This document shows, one piece after another, positions 43,997 to 54,390 of a DNA stretch of 64,000 nucleotides. A program made the translations under genes and the position numbers. Within the stretch, counting starts at the first letter, position 1. The number at the start of each line of letters is the position of its first letter. The notes beneath the pieces were generated by a model that was given only the letters and a program-made list of their open reading frames with translations, did not search any database and had not been told where the DNA came from. Location of the stretch: the NCBI GenBank assembly GCA_023411575.1, contig JAEYOP010000017.1, positions 62,001-126,000 of the forward strand, written 5' to 3'. Origin of the DNA: Bacillota bacterium. GTDB taxonomy: Bacteria; Bacillota; Clostridia; Acetivibrionales; DTU013.

Positions 43997-45919
43997 ATGG
44001 ATAAATCAGGCGCATTAAAAAAATACTTCGGATACGATTCCTTCCGGGAGGGGCAGGAAGAGCTCATCGGCCATATTCTCGACGGGACGGATACACTGGG
44101 AATCATGCCTACAGGGGCGGGAAAGTCCATTTGTTATCAGCTCCCCGCACTGCTTTTCAATGGGATCACCCTGGTCATATCGCCCCTGATTTCGCTGATG
44201 AAGGACCAGGTCAATTCGCTGAACCAGGCCGGCATAAGCGCCGCCTACCTTAATAGCTCCCTCAATAATGCGCAGTATGCAAAGGCCCTGCAGAATGCGG
44301 CCGCCGGCAAGTACAAGATTGTCTATGTAGCGCCTGAAAGGCTGCAGTCGTCGGACTTTCTCCGGTTTGCGCAGAATGCGGAGATTTCGATGATCACCAT
44401 TGACGAGGCGCACTGCGTCTCCCAGTGGGGACAGGATTTCAGGCCCAGCTACCTGAAAATAGCCCGGTTCGTGGAAGCCCATGCTGTGCGGCCGGTGGTG
44501 TCGGCCTTTACCGCTACGGCCACTTCAAAAGTCCGGGATGATATTATAGAAAAATTGGAGCTGAGGACGCCCCATGTGCTGACTACCGGCTTTGACCGGA
44601 AAAATCTGCACTTCTCCGTATTGAAGCCGGCGGATAAGCTGGCTGAATTGAAGCGCTATCTTTCCGGGAAGGAGGACAGGTTCGGCATTGTGTACTGCTC
44701 CACCCGGAAAGCGGTGGAGGAGGTATGCGGCGAGCTTATTTCCGCCGGCTTCCGCGCCGCCAGGTATCACGCCGGACTGTCCGACCAGGAGCGCAAAGAG
44801 AATCAGGAGCTGTTCCTCTACGACCAATGCAATGTCATGGTTGCCACAAACGCATTCGGCATGGGCATTGACAAATCCAATGTCTCCTATGTGGTCCATT
44901 ACAACATGCCCAAGAATATGGAAAGCTATTATCAGGAAGCCGGGAGGGCCGGACGTGACGGAGAGCCGGCAGAATGCCTGCTGTTCTATAGCGGGCAGGA
45001 TGTCGTGACGAATCAGTTCCTGATCGAAAACGCCAGTGAAAACGAGGAACTGGATGAGGCCGCAAAAGAGGCGGTCAAGGAAAAGGACCGCCAGCTTTTA
45101 AAGAAGATGACGTTTTACTGCCACACCAACGACTGCCTGAGGGAGTACATCCTGAACTACTTTGGAGAGAGAGCGCCCAACTATTGCGGCAGCTGTTCCA
45201 ACTGCAATTCGAATTTCGAGGATGTGGACGTCACCGTCGAAGCGCAGAAAATCCTCTCGTGCATCAAACGCTCCGGCGAGCGGTATGGCCTGAAAATGAT
45301 CGTGGACATCCTGAGGGGCAGCAAAAATCAGAAGCTGCTGTCCAATAAGCTCCACCTGCTTCCCACCTATGGGGTCCTGGCGGACTGCCCGGAAAGCAAA
45401 CTTCGCGACATTCTCAACTTCCTGGTTTTGCAGGATTTCATCACGATAACAAATACGGAATATCCGGTGGTCAGGCTGAAGGAAAGCTCGGTGAAGATCC
45501 TTTCCGAAGACTGCAAAGTGAAAATGAAAATATTGAAGCTATATGACGAGGAAGCAGGGGGAACCGGCTCCGGACAGCCCCGGATGTCAAAAACGGCGAA
45601 GGTCCTTAAGACAAAGACTGCCGCGGCAAAATCGTCCAAAACCGTTCGGACCTCCAGAACAGCGGATGCAGAGGCAGAGATGGAGGCGGACGAGGAATTG
45701 TTCGGCAGGCTGAAGGCGCTGCGGAGCAGCATTGCGGCCGACCAGCGAGTACCCGCATATATTGTTTTTACCGATGCGACCCTTTGGGACATGTGCAGGA
45801 GGCTGCCGGCCAATACAGCGGAGCTGCTGGATGTAAACGGCGTCGGATTGGCGAAAAGCGAAAGGTATGGGGAAAGATTCATCAATGAAATAAAGGCTTA
45901 CGCCCAGCAGCGCGGCTAA
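43997..45919 (+). CDS. recQ: ATP-dependent DNA helicase RecQ
   Basis: This 640-residue 3'-5' DNA helicase acts in recombination and replication-fork repair. Seen in order: Walker A MPTGAGKSICYQLP, DEAH box TIDEAHCVSQWGQDFRPSY, second RecA domain with QEAGRAGRDG, the zinc-binding cysteines (NDCLREYIL, CGSCSNC), the RQC winged helix, a charged Ala/Lys/Thr linker at about 515-555, and an HRDC domain at the end (LRSSIAADQRVPAYIVFTD). The length is normal. It is convergent with the allophanate hydrolase gene, only 16 bases apart. Confidence 0.95.
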   Translation: MDKSGALKKYFGYDSFREGQEELIGHILDGTDTLGIMPTGAGKSICYQLPALLFNGITLVISPLISLMKDQVNSLNQAGISAAYLNSSLNNAQYAKALQNAAAGKYKIVYVAPERLQSSDFLRFAQNAEISMITIDEAHCVSQWGQDFRPSYLKIARFVEAHAVRPVVSAFTATATSKVRDDIIEKLELRTPHVLTTGFDRKNLHFSVLKPADKLAELKRYLSGKEDRFGIVYCSTRKAVEEVCGELISAGFRAARYHAGLSDQERKENQELFLYDQCNVMVATNAFGMGIDKSNVSYVVHYNMPKNMESYYQEAGRAGRDGEPAECLLFYSGQDVVTNQFLIENASENEELDEAAKEAVKEKDRQLLKKMTFYCHTNDCLREYILNYFGERAPNYCGSCSNCNSNFEDVDVTVEAQKILSCIKRSGERYGLKMIVDILRGSKNQKLLSNKLHLLPTYGVLADCPESKLRDILNFLVLQDFITITNTEYPVVRLKESSVKILSEDCKVKMKILKLYDEEAGGTGSGQPRMSKTAKVLKTKTAAAKSSKTVRTSRTADAEAEMEADEELFGRLKALRSSIAADQRVPAYIVFTDATLWDMCRRLPANTAELLDVNGVGLAKSERYGERFINEIKAYAQQRG

Positions 45920-45935
45920 CGCCATTCTCTTCCTT

Positions 45936-47672
45936 CTATATGTTGATCTGTGTTTTCCCGGAAACTGCTTTTTTGAAGCTGCCGAGGCTCGAAATGTCTT
46001 CTCCTTCCTCCGCGGCACAGCTTTCGCAGAGAAATCCGACTACCTCGCTTCCGTCTGAAAGCTTGATTTTGCCGAGTCCCAAAGGGGATGGAATCCCGGC
46101 CAGGAACGTACCCAGGCGGTCCGTTGGCATTTCCCAGATTTCCACCTCGACAGAAACGCCGTCTTTCGGCGTACGGACAAGGCCCGGTTTTACCGGTGTT
46201 GTTCGAAGCTTGTAGAGCCTGTATTCCGGCGCGGTTCTGTCTTCCCGCACAAATTTCGCGCCGAGGTCCGCAAGCTGGTATTCCAAAGCAAATCCCCGCA
46301 TATGCAGTCCGCAAACCGCTACCATTGTCGTATCCAGCCGCCGATATGCCTGTGCGAGCCACACGCACGATCCGTCCTCCTCAGCGGGCGCAAACGCCGT
46401 CACGCCGAAGGGCAGATCCTTTCCCGCGTATCCGGCCGGAAAGCTCATGGCGCACAAATCCAGAAGGTTGCAGTGGTTGGTATACCGGCCCAGGTTGCTG
46501 TTTGTGGCAATCGGGTCGGCGTTCACCTGCTCGATGGTGTAAGTGCCGCCTGCTGTCGGCATGAACAGGATGCTTCCGCATAGAAGGTTTTTTGCTTCGC
46601 GTTTGATTTTTGCCAGACGGTGCATCGCTTTGAAAACGTCTTCGGCATGAAGTCCCTTCCGGTTCCCGCTTCTTAAAATCTTTTCTGTAACGGGGACCAT
46701 TCCCCTCCCGGCGTTTTTCTCGACAAAATCGCCCAGCGAGGCCCAGCGTTCCGCTATCCACGGGCCATCGTAAAGGATCGCGGCAGCTTCTGCGAAAATG
46801 GAATCGTCCACCGCCTCGATGGGAATCCCGAGATTTTTTACCTTCTCGAGGGCTTTCCGCCACGCAGCCCGGTATTCACCGGCATATTGCCCAAAAAATT
46901 CAGGCTCCCGCTCCGGAATGTATATTTTTCGAGGCGGTCTGGCGACTGTGTCTTTTGTTTTTTTCGACCAACTGCAGCCGGCATCTTCCGCCCGCGCTAT
47001 TTTGTCCACCTGTGCCGCGTCTTCCACCGTATGGGCAAATACGGTCACGCAGTCCAGGGATTCGCAAGCCGGTACGACCCCGGCTGTGGACCATGCCCCG
47101 CAGGTCGGCTTCATGCCCACAAGAGCATTCAATGCCGCCGGAACCCGTCCCGAGCCGGCCGTATCGGTCCCCAGCGCAAACGCCGCCTGTCCCGTTGCCA
47201 CCGCCACGGCAGAGCCGGAACTGGAGCCTCCGCTTATCCGTTCCGGATTCAGGGCGTTGTGCACGGCGCCATACGGGCTCCGGGTCCCTACCAAGCCTGT
47301 GGCGAATTGGTCCAGATTTGTTTTCCCTATGGGAATCGCTCCCGCATCGACCAGAAGCCGCACAACCGCCGCGCTTTTGGACGGAACATAGGCATAAGCC
47401 TCGCAGCCGGCCGTCGTCGGCACGTTCTCCAGATCAATATTATCCTTTACCGCGAAGGGAATTCCCCATAAGGGGCACTTGTCCCTGTCCAGCGTTTTCA
47501 GCCGTTCTATGTATTTCGTCATGTCTTCCATGCGGGGAGGGTAGATCCATATGTTCATATCCCGTTTTTGGACAGCCCGCCTTTCAATCTCGCGGCAAAT
47601 ATCCTCCGGCTCGAACTCCCCGGAAGCATAGCCTCTTTTTAAATAGTCAATCGTTATTTTCCTCGCAATCAT
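45936..47672 (-). CDS. atzF: Allophanate hydrolase
   Basis: This 578-residue enzyme converts allophanate to ammonia and CO2, the last step of guanidine/urea carboxylase pathways. The amidase-signature triad is visible: Lys in FAVKDNIDLEN, Ser in ISGGSSSGSAVAVATG and the nucleophile in LGTDTAGSGRVPAALN. The C-terminal 130 residues form the allophanate-hydrolase-specific domain (VCGLHMRGFALEYQL). I chose ATG 47672 because GAGGAG lies 8 bases upstream; a GTG at 47681 is the alternative. It is the last gene of the operon, 28 bases after the carboxylase. Confidence 0.95.
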   Translation of the reverse strand: MIARKITIDYLKRGYASGEFEPEDICREIERRAVQKRDMNIWIYPPRMEDMTKYIERLKTLDRDKCPLWGIPFAVKDNIDLENVPTTAGCEAYAYVPSKSAAVVRLLVDAGAIPIGKTNLDQFATGLVGTRSPYGAVHNALNPERISGGSSSGSAVAVATGQAAFALGTDTAGSGRVPAALNALVGMKPTCGAWSTAGVVPACESLDCVTVFAHTVEDAAQVDKIARAEDAGCSWSKKTKDTVARPPRKIYIPEREPEFFGQYAGEYRAAWRKALEKVKNLGIPIEAVDDSIFAEAAAILYDGPWIAERWASLGDFVEKNAGRGMVPVTEKILRSGNRKGLHAEDVFKAMHRLAKIKREAKNLLCGSILFMPTAGGTYTIEQVNADPIATNSNLGRYTNHCNLLDLCAMSFPAGYAGKDLPFGVTAFAPAEEDGSCVWLAQAYRRLDTTMVAVCGLHMRGFALEYQLADLGAKFVREDRTAPEYRLYKLRTTPVKPGLVRTPKDGVSVEVEIWEMPTDRLGTFLAGIPSPLGLGKIKLSDGSEVVGFLCESCAAEEGEDISSLGSFKKAVSGKTQINI

Positions 47673-47700
47673 ATTCCCCACTCCTCAAGTCCCCCGCTCC

Positions 47701-50700
47701 TTAAGCGATTACTGCCAATACCTGTCCTGCCGAAATCTGTTGGGTTTCCTTCACGACGATCTCCCTTATGATCCCGTCGCAGGGCGCGCTTTGCTCAAAT
47801 TCCATCTTCATGCTCTCCGCCACCATGATGATGTCCCCGCGTTTTACCCTGTCGCCGGGCCCGGCGAGTATTTTCCAGATGCTGCCCGGCATGGTCGCCA
47901 TCACTGCGGTGGTCCCTTCCGGCATCTCGTATTCCGCGCTGGAATCCTCTTCCTGTTTGGAAATGTATTTGTCCAGTCCGTTTTCCTTCCACATTTCCCT
48001 TTCGGCGTCGAAAGAGTCCGTCTGCTGCTTTTTGAACGCCGCCGCGCCCTCGCTGACGGATTCCACATAGCTCAGATACTCCCGGTAATCGAATACCGTG
48101 TCCTCCGCCTCAATCTCATAACGCCCGCGCAGGAAGTCCTCCCGGATTTTCAGCAGTTCTTCCCCGCTTACGGGGTAGAAGCTGATTTGATCAAAGAAAT
48201 TCAACAGCCAGGGCTTTCCTTCCTGAAAGCTGCCGGTAACCCGGAGGGAATTCCACGTCTGGATCGTCCTCCCCACCAACTGGTAACCGCCGGGTCCTTC
48301 CATCCCGTAAATGCCCAGGTATGCCCCGCCGATTCCAACGGCGTTTTCCGGCGTCCATGTCCTGGCGGGATTGTATTTTGTTGTGACCAGCCGCTGCCGG
48401 GGGTCAAGGGGAATGCAAACAGGCGCGCCGAGATAGACATCCCCCAGGCCCATCACCAAATACGTAGCGTTATAAAGAATTTCTTTCACGCTTTCCTTGC
48501 TCTCAAGTCCGTTGATACGCCGTATAAACTCAATATTGCTGGGGCACCACGGCGCATTGGGACGAACGTTCTGATAATACCGTTCCACTGCCAGCCTTGC
48601 GGCACGGTCGTCCCAGGACAGCGGCAGTCGTATTTTGCGCGACTTGATTTTGAAATCATTCAGATTGCCGATGCCTTTGTCCATTTCAACAACTATTTCA
48701 GCCAGCGTCCGGACGGACATCCTTGTACAGTCGACATGCAGTTGAAGCGACCGTATGCCGGGTGTCGCATCGATCAGCGGGATGTCCTTTCTGGCTTTCA
48801 CCGCTTCCATCAATGCGTGTACCCGGATTCTGAGCCGCATGTCAATCTCCATTTCGCCGTATTCGCAAAGCAGGTACTCATCTCCGGCGCAGCGGATCGT
48901 CAAATCATCGTCCGGTTTCTTCACCCGTTTTAAAATTGGATAGGAGGAATCCGGGACTTCGGTTCCCGCCATCGGGGACAAAGCATTTCCTCCCTCTAAA
49001 TCCGAGTCGGACTCCCCGTCGTCTCCAATGCTTTCCAGATACCGTTCCTGTGCGGTACGAAGCTTTTCCGCCGTTTCCAGCGTGACAAGCCTGAATTTCA
49101 GCCTGCCGTCCGTGGGAAGCTGCCCCACCTTCCAGAGCTCTGCGGACGGAATGGTGACAGGACATACAAACCCGCCGAGGCTTGGCCCGTCCGGGCCTAT
49201 GATGATCGGCATATCGCCGGTCAGGTCGATCGTTCCCACCGCATATGCCGTGTCATGCAGATTGGACGGGTGAAGCCCCGCTTCTCCGCCGTCCTCCCTC
49301 TGCCACAGCGGCGCCGGGCCGACAAGCCGGACGCCGGTCCTGTCGCTGTTGAAATGGACCCTCCACTCTGTTCCCGTCAACTGATCAAGATACTCTTTCT
49401 TCAGAAACTCCTCCGTACAGTGGGGGCCCGGCACTACGCCAATTTCAAAGACTTCGGGGATTTCCGGTATTTTCGACGGCTCTATTTCATAGGTGGTTAC
49501 GTCAGAAACACTTCCGACCTGCAATAAATCCCCTGTGCGGAGGTACCGGCCGCCATGTCCGCCAAACCCGCCCAGCGCAAAGGTGGAACCGCTGCCCAGA
49601 TATTCCGGCACGTCCAGGCCGCCTTGAACGGTTAAATACGTCCTCATGCCGTTTACCGCTTTGCCAAAATCCAATATCTGCCCGGCCTTCACCGGTACGG
49701 CTTGATACATGGATATCGCTCTGCCGTCAAGCTTCGGCTTCATATCAGCGCCGGTAGTGCATATGACCAGATCGTCCCGGAACTTATACCTTCCGCCTTT
49801 CAAGGTAAGCTCAATTCCCGCCGTGCCGGCGCTGTTTCCCAGGATCCTGTTCCCGATCCTGAAATTGAAATTGTCCATGGGGCCGCTGGGCGGAACCCCC
49901 ACATCCCAATAACCAAGCCTTGCGGGATAATCCTGGACACTCGACTGTATTCCGCCGTCCAGAACCTCGATTTTACGCTCCCGGAATGCCAGACTGTCCA
50001 GCATATGGGTATGTAGATCACCGGTTTTAAAAGAATCGGTTTCCAGGACCGATTTCAAATAATCGATATTGGTTGTAATGCCGTATATTTTTGTGCCGGC
50101 CAGCGCCCTTTGCATCTTCTCCCGGGCAGCTTCCCGGTCGTCCGCCTTCACGATGATTTTTGCCAGCATGGGGTCATATAAGGAGGTCGTTACGATGCTG
50201 TCCCTCACCCAGCTTTCCACCCTGACCCCTTCCGGGAAGAGCACGCGGTCGATTTTCCCGGCGCTTGGCGCGAATCCGCGCATTGCGTCCTCGGCATAAA
50301 TCCTTGCCTCGATACTCCAGCCCTTCGTTTCCCCAAACAGGCCCTCCAGGCCGACCAGCTCGCCGGCCGCCTCCCGGATCATCCATTCCACCAGGTCCAC
50401 GCCCAGGACCTCTTCCGTTACACCGTGCTCCACCTGGAGGCGGGTGTTGACTTCAAGAAAATAAAACCTTTCGGTTTGGGGATCATATAAAAACTCCACC
50501 GTTCCCGCGCTCCTGTACCCTGCCGATAGCGCAAGCTCCCTGGCCGCCGCTTTTAACGCGGCGCGGGTTTTGTCGCAAATCCCGCAGGCCGGGCACTCCT
50601 CCACCACCTTCTGGTTCCGGCGCTGTGCCGAACAGTCGCGTTCCGCCAAAGCCACGACCTCTCCGTACCCGTTCCCGAAAATCTGCACCTCGATATGGCG

Positions 50701-51315
50701 CGCCTTCTCCAGGTATTTTTCAAGAAAGATTCCGCCGTCGCTGAAATTGGATTTCGCCAGGTACGAGCAAGCGTCAAAGGCTGCGGCAAGCTCCCCGTCA
50801 TTCCGGCAAATCCGCATGCCGATGCCCCCCCCTCCGGCCGTGCTTTTCAGCATAACCGGGTAGCCCACCTGCCGGGCCGCCTCCAATGCTTCCTCGCTGC
50901 CGCTGAGTATTCCCGTGCCTTCCAGCATGGGCACACCCGCTCTTGCGGCGATTTGGCGCGCGGAGTGCTTCAATCCGAAAATCCGCATCTGCTCCGGCGA
51001 CGGCCCTATAAAAACAATGCCGTGCCTTTTGCATTCCGCGGCAAAGCCGCTGTTTTCGCTCAGGAAGCCATATCCGGGATGAATTGCCTCGGCGCCTGTC
51101 TCCTTCGCGATAGAAAGGATTTTCCCGGTATCGAGGTAGGTTTCCGCAACCGGACCCTCCCCGATACAGACCGCCTCATCCGCCATGTCCGCGTGCAGGC
51201 TGTCCTGGTCGGCTTTCGAATAGATCGCCACCGATTTTATATTCATCTTTTTCAGGGTTCTTTCGATCCTGACCGCGATCGCTCCCCGGTTGGCAATTAG
51301 AATCTTGTTGAACAT
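47701..51315 (-). CDS. Biotin-dependent guanidine/urea carboxylase
   Basis: This 1204-residue single-chain enzyme starts at ATG 51315 after GGAG. It has a biotin carboxylase part (1-450: FNKILIANRGAIAVR, STAGGGGIGMRICR, EVNTRLQVEHGVTEEV), a carboxyltransferase with KipA-like (GIQSSVQDYPARLGYWD) and KipI-like regions, and a biotinyl domain with the attachment lysine in AESMKMEF. It carboxylates guanidine or urea using ATP and bicarbonate. The neighbouring DUF1989 genes point to guanidine. A carboxyltransferase Asp/Asn position has been reported to separate the two activities; the motif GPDGPSLGGF here carries Asp, but I cannot prove it is that position. Confidence 0.92.
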   Translation of the reverse strand: MFNKILIANRGAIAVRIERTLKKMNIKSVAIYSKADQDSLHADMADEAVCIGEGPVAETYLDTGKILSIAKETGAEAIHPGYGFLSENSGFAAECKRHGIVFIGPSPEQMRIFGLKHSARQIAARAGVPMLEGTGILSGSEEALEAARQVGYPVMLKSTAGGGGIGMRICRNDGELAAAFDACSYLAKSNFSDGGIFLEKYLEKARHIEVQIFGNGYGEVVALAERDCSAQRRNQKVVEECPACGICDKTRAALKAAARELALSAGYRSAGTVEFLYDPQTERFYFLEVNTRLQVEHGVTEEVLGVDLVEWMIREAAGELVGLEGLFGETKGWSIEARIYAEDAMRGFAPSAGKIDRVLFPEGVRVESWVRDSIVTTSLYDPMLAKIIVKADDREAAREKMQRALAGTKIYGITTNIDYLKSVLETDSFKTGDLHTHMLDSLAFRERKIEVLDGGIQSSVQDYPARLGYWDVGVPPSGPMDNFNFRIGNRILGNSAGTAGIELTLKGGRYKFRDDLVICTTGADMKPKLDGRAISMYQAVPVKAGQILDFGKAVNGMRTYLTVQGGLDVPEYLGSGSTFALGGFGGHGGRYLRTGDLLQVGSVSDVTTYEIEPSKIPEIPEVFEIGVVPGPHCTEEFLKKEYLDQLTGTEWRVHFNSDRTGVRLVGPAPLWQREDGGEAGLHPSNLHDTAYAVGTIDLTGDMPIIIGPDGPSLGGFVCPVTIPSAELWKVGQLPTDGRLKFRLVTLETAEKLRTAQERYLESIGDDGESDSDLEGGNALSPMAGTEVPDSSYPILKRVKKPDDDLTIRCAGDEYLLCEYGEMEIDMRLRIRVHALMEAVKARKDIPLIDATPGIRSLQLHVDCTRMSVRTLAEIVVEMDKGIGNLNDFKIKSRKIRLPLSWDDRAARLAVERYYQNVRPNAPWCPSNIEFIRRINGLESKESVKEILYNATYLVMGLGDVYLGAPVCIPLDPRQRLVTTKYNPARTWTPENAVGIGGAYLGIYGMEGPGGYQLVGRTIQTWNSLRVTGSFQEGKPWLLNFFDQISFYPVSGEELLKIREDFLRGRYEIEAEDTVFDYREYLSYVESVSEGAAAFKKQQTDSFDAEREMWKENGLDKYISKQEEDSSAEYEMPEGTTAVMATMPGSIWKILAGPGDRVKRGDIIMVAESMKMEFEQSAPCDGIIREIVVKETQQISAGQVLAVIA

Positions 51316-51319
51316 ACTG

Positions 51320-52150
51320 TCACTCCTGCCCACTGTGTAAAAATGTGTTTATTTTCCTGCGCAGCGCGATAAACTCCTGCGTATCCTTCAAATCCAGATC
51401 CCGGTCATAGGGCAGATATACGGGCACATCGGCCACAATCCGCCCCGGGCTGCCGCTCATGACCAGCACCCGCGTTGACAAAAAGACCGCTTCCTCGATG
51501 TCATGGGTTACGAATATGACCGTCGTCCGCTCCTTTTGCCATATCCGCCTCATGAGAAGCTGCATATTTGCCTTTGTCTGCGGGTCAAGCGCGCCGAACG
51601 GTTCATCCATCAGCAGCACCTCCGGGCTGTTGGCCAGCGCCCTGGCGATAGCGACCCTTTGCTTCATGCCGCCTGACAATTCCTTGGGCAAAGCCTTTCG
51701 AAACTCCTCCAGGCCGATAATCTCCAGGTATTTCGTCACCGTTTTCTCCGCCTCCGCTTTGGGAAGCTTCTTTAATTGAAGCCCGAATCCGATGTTTTGC
51801 TCCACGGTCATCCACGGGAAGAGGGAATACGATTGAAATACCATACCCCTGTCAGCGCCTGGCCCCGTCAATATTTTGTCGTTCAGGATGATCTGCCCGG
51901 AAGTCAGATCGTCCAGCCCGCCGATCATGCGCAGCAGCGTCGATTTTCCGCAGCCCGAGGGCCCGACGATGCAGACGAACTCGTTTTCCAGGAAGTCTGC
52001 GTCCACATTGTCTACCGCCAGAACATACTTCCTTTTAACGGTAAACGCCTTGGTAACCCCCTGACAGAAAATCTTGCTGTTTACCATCCGGACTTCGATC
52101 GGGGAATTTCCCTGCGCGTCGGAATGCTTTTGCTTTTTACGAAACATCAT
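51320..52150 (-). CDS. ABC transporter ATP-binding protein (SsuB/TauB type)
   Basis: This 276-residue ATPase starts at ATG 52150, overlapping the permease stop; the frame upstream to 52750 is antisense-free readthrough of the permease gene. Walker A is [14 protein letters not shown], the signature [15 protein letters not shown], Walker [14 protein letters not shown], and the switch histidine lies in [13 protein letters not shown]. It powers the importer formed with the permease and lipoprotein. The family takes up sulfonates, nitrate or small nitrogen compounds; here guanidine or a related cation is probable. Confidence 0.93.
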   Translation of the reverse strand: MMFRKKQKHSDAQGNSPIEVRMVNSKIFCQGVTKAFTVKRKYVLAVDNVDADFLENEFVCIVGPSGCGKSTLLRMIGGLDDLTSGQIILNDKILTGPGADRGMVFQSYSLFPWMTVEQNIGFGLQLKKLPKAEAEKTVTKYLEIIGLEEFRKALPKELSGGMKQRVAIARALANSPEVLLMDEPFGALDPQTKANMQLLMRRIWQKERTTVIFVTHDIEEAVFLSTRVLVMSGSPGRIVADVPVYLPYDRDLDLKDTQEFIALRRKINTFLHSGQE

Positions 52151-52944
52151 TTCCCACCGCCTTCCGTCCACCGGAAAATACGCCTGCTTACGATCACAAA
52201 GGTCCTGTCGATAATCAGTCCCAAAAGACCGATGAGCAGTATCCCCGCAAATATCGTCGGCGTCCTCAGATACCGCTGCGCCTTTAAAATGCTGTATCCA
52301 AGTCCGGAATTGGCGGCCACCAGCTCCGCGACGACGAGATACGTCCACGCCCAGCCCATCATCATCCGAAGGGTGTCCATGAGCCGCGGCAGCATAGCGG
52401 GAATGATAACGCGCCAGAGGGCTGTAAATTTCCTCGCACCGAGGGTGTATGCCGCGTTTATATAGTCCTCCGGAACGCTTTTTATATCGTCCACGACCAT
52501 GGGCACGAGCTGGAACAGCGTTCCAAGAAAGATGACGGCTATTTTGGCATTCTCGTCGATCCCGACCCAAACCATGATAAGAGGGACAAACGCCGGAACC
52601 GGCAGGTACCGCAAAAACTCGATCAGCGGCTGGAAAAACGCTTCCACGCCCGCAAAACAGCCCGCCAGTATCCCAAGAAGGACGCCGATGACGGCGGCAT
52701 ACAGGAAGCCCATGAATATCCTGTAGCAGCTGATATACAAATCGCCCCACACATTACCCGTGACGAAGCCGTCGATCATGGTCTGGAGTACGACCCCGGG
52801 ACTGGGCAGGAATACCTGTGAAACCAATCCCGAGGCGCTCACCAGATGCCATACCGTGACAAGGATCAGGAACGCGGATGCCGCAATCGCAAAATATAGT
52901 TTTTTATCAATGCTTTTTCTGATTCGGAATAGATTTTTAATCAT
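52147..52944 (-). CDS. ABC transporter permease (SsuC/TauC type)
   Basis: This 265-residue membrane protein has six helices. The EAA loop is [25 protein letters not shown], and the motif [21 protein letters not shown] is typical of the nitrate/taurine/sulfonate permeases. It overlaps the binding-protein gene and the ATPase gene by 4 bases each, implying coupled translation and a fixed stoichiometry. Confidence 0.93.
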   Translation of the reverse strand: MIKNLFRIRKSIDKKLYFAIAASAFLILVTVWHLVSASGLVSQVFLPSPGVVLQTMIDGFVTGNVWGDLYISCYRIFMGFLYAAVIGVLLGILAGCFAGVEAFFQPLIEFLRYLPVPAFVPLIMVWVGIDENAKIAVIFLGTLFQLVPMVVDDIKSVPEDYINAAYTLGARKFTALWRVIIPAMLPRLMDTLRMMMGWAWTYLVVAELVAANSGLGYSILKAQRYLRTPTIFAGILLIGLLGLIIDRTFVIVSRRIFRWTEGGGK

Positions 52945-54023
52945 TTTTTTGTATCCGGTACAGGCTTTGATTCTCTTGTTTTCAGGACTTCCTTCAGGTA
53001 TTCGCTGTTGATGAACTTTTTCGGGTTCTCCGGCACACTGTCAATCATCTTGACGTCTTTTAGAAATTCAGCGATTTTTTGAGTGGTATAAGGCAGGTAG
53101 CTGTAGTCTTCCGCTTCCTTGTCCATCGTATCGATGGCTTCCTGGATGGTAAACAGCCTGATCCCGCTCATCGCGACCTTCATCTCGTCAAAAGTGATTT
53201 CCGCTCCGTCGGCCATATCCTGAATGGCCTTCTCTTCGTTCGCCACATAGAATTCCATAATGTCGTAATAGGTGTTGACGATCTTGATGATGTCTTCCCT
53301 GCCGTTTGCCTTCATATCGCCGTCAACAATAAGCACGTCGGGGATCAAACCCGGGGTGTCCGCGGAGGAAATCAGCAGGTTGCTTCCCTCTTTTTTCAGC
53401 GCCATGCTCAGGGATGGCTCCCACAAGGACGCGGCATCCACCTTGTCGGATAAAAACGCGGGGGCGGAATCCGCAATAGACAGATTTACGAAATTGATGT
53501 CCTTCTCGGTCAAACCGGCTGATTTCAGCGCTGTCAGAAGGAAAAAGTGTTCGATTGTGCCGTACTCGGTCGCAATGGATTTCCCTTTCAAATCGGCGAT
53601 CTTCGTAACCGATCCGTTGGATACCAGGCCATCGGCTCCATTGGAATTGTCGAGCATCAATACCGTTTCCAGACCTATCTTGTTTATATACGGCGCGATT
53701 ACATCGGGCATTGCCAGGGAAAGCATATTAAGCTGTCCTGTGGAAAACGCCTGGACGCTGTCGCTGTAAACCGGGAAATACACCAGCTTGACCTTGAGCC
53801 CGTTCTTCTCAAAAAGCCCTTCCTTCTCGGCAATGTACCACGGATAGAACGCCGGATAAGCCGAAATCCCGAGCGTATATTCCTTTCCCTCGCTCTGGCC
53901 TGTGCCGGCGCCTGTATCGGTGCCGGTACTGGTACCGGCAGTATTTGCCCCGCACCCTGCCGCGGCAAGCAATAACATGCTGACCATCCATAAGATGAAA
54001 ATTCTTTTCCCTAATTTCTTCAT
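52941..54023 (-). CDS. ABC transporter substrate-binding lipoprotein (NMT1/SsuA-like)
   Basis: This 360-residue lipoprotein has lipobox LAAAGC (Cys24) and a Thr/Gly-rich linker. The binding fold follows, with ISAYPAFYPWYIAEKEGLFEKNG, LKGKSIATEYGTIEHFFL and a VDAASLWEPSLSMAL hinge segment. It delivers the substrate to the permease. Binding proteins of this group beside carboxylase/DUF1989 genes are thought to capture guanidine, urea or short derivatives. It starts 13 bases after the second P-II gene. Confidence 0.92.
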   Translation of the reverse strand: MKKLGKRIFILWMVSMLLLAAAGCGANTAGTSTGTDTGAGTGQSEGKEYTLGISAYPAFYPWYIAEKEGLFEKNGLKVKLVYFPVYSDSVQAFSTGQLNMLSLAMPDVIAPYINKIGLETVLMLDNSNGADGLVSNGSVTKIADLKGKSIATEYGTIEHFFLLTALKSAGLTEKDINFVNLSIADSAPAFLSDKVDAASLWEPSLSMALKKEGSNLLISSADTPGLIPDVLIVDGDMKANGREDIIKIVNTYYDIMEFYVANEEKAIQDMADGAEITFDEMKVAMSGIRLFTIQEAIDTMDKEAEDYSYLPYTTQKIAEFLKDVKMIDSVPENPKKFINSEYLKEVLKTRESKPVPDTKK

Positions 54024-54036
54024 AATGAACCCTCCT

Positions 54037-54390
54037 TTACATAATAGAATTTATTCCTGTTTCCTCCGTCCGTATCCGGACGCCGTCGTCCACCCCGATC
54101 ACAAATATTTTTCCGTCTCCGGGATTTCCGGTCTTGTTTATTTTCAAAACGATTTGAATCAGTAAGTCAACCTCTTCGTCCCTGCAAAAGATTTCAATCA
54201 TTTTTTTTGCCATAAACGGATTCTCCGCTTCGGCAACGATTTCCATGCCATCCGCGGTCTGAAAGCCGGCGCGCGCTTTCCCCCTTCCCAGCACCTCCCT
54301 GGCGCTCATGGCGCCAAAATTATTCCCGTTCAGCGCCTCTTTTGTTTTAAAGTACTTGTCCGGGCGGATGAATATCAGTACCTGTTTCAT
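54037..54390 (-). CDS. P-II family signal protein, NifI2-like
   Basis: This 117-residue trimeric P-II-type protein has the conserved VLGRGKARAG before a divergent T-loop, and the C-loop GNPGDGKIFVIGVDDGVRIRT, which binds ATP/ADP and 2-oxoglutarate in relatives. The ending resembles NifI2. It lacks the T-loop tyrosine used for uridylylation in GlnB. It overlaps the first P-II gene by 4 bases. It may gate the neighbouring transporter or an enzyme according to nitrogen status. Confidence 0.88.
   Translation of the reverse strand: MKQVLIFIRPDKYFKTKEALNGNNFGAMSAREVLGRGKARAGFQTADGMEIVAEAENPFMAKKMIEIFCRDEEVDLLIQIVLKINKTGNPGDGKIFVIGVDDGVRIRTEETGINSIM

Noticed and set aside
45936..51315. Ordinary urea carboxylase/allophanate hydrolase (urea amidolyase) pathway
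   Set aside because: Possible from these two genes alone, but four DUF1989 genes in the same operon favour guanidine; kept only as an alternative.
51320..52750. Long 476-codon version of the transporter ATPase
   Set aside because: The first 200 codons overlap the permease in another frame; the ATPase begins at ATG 52150 in an ATGA overlap.
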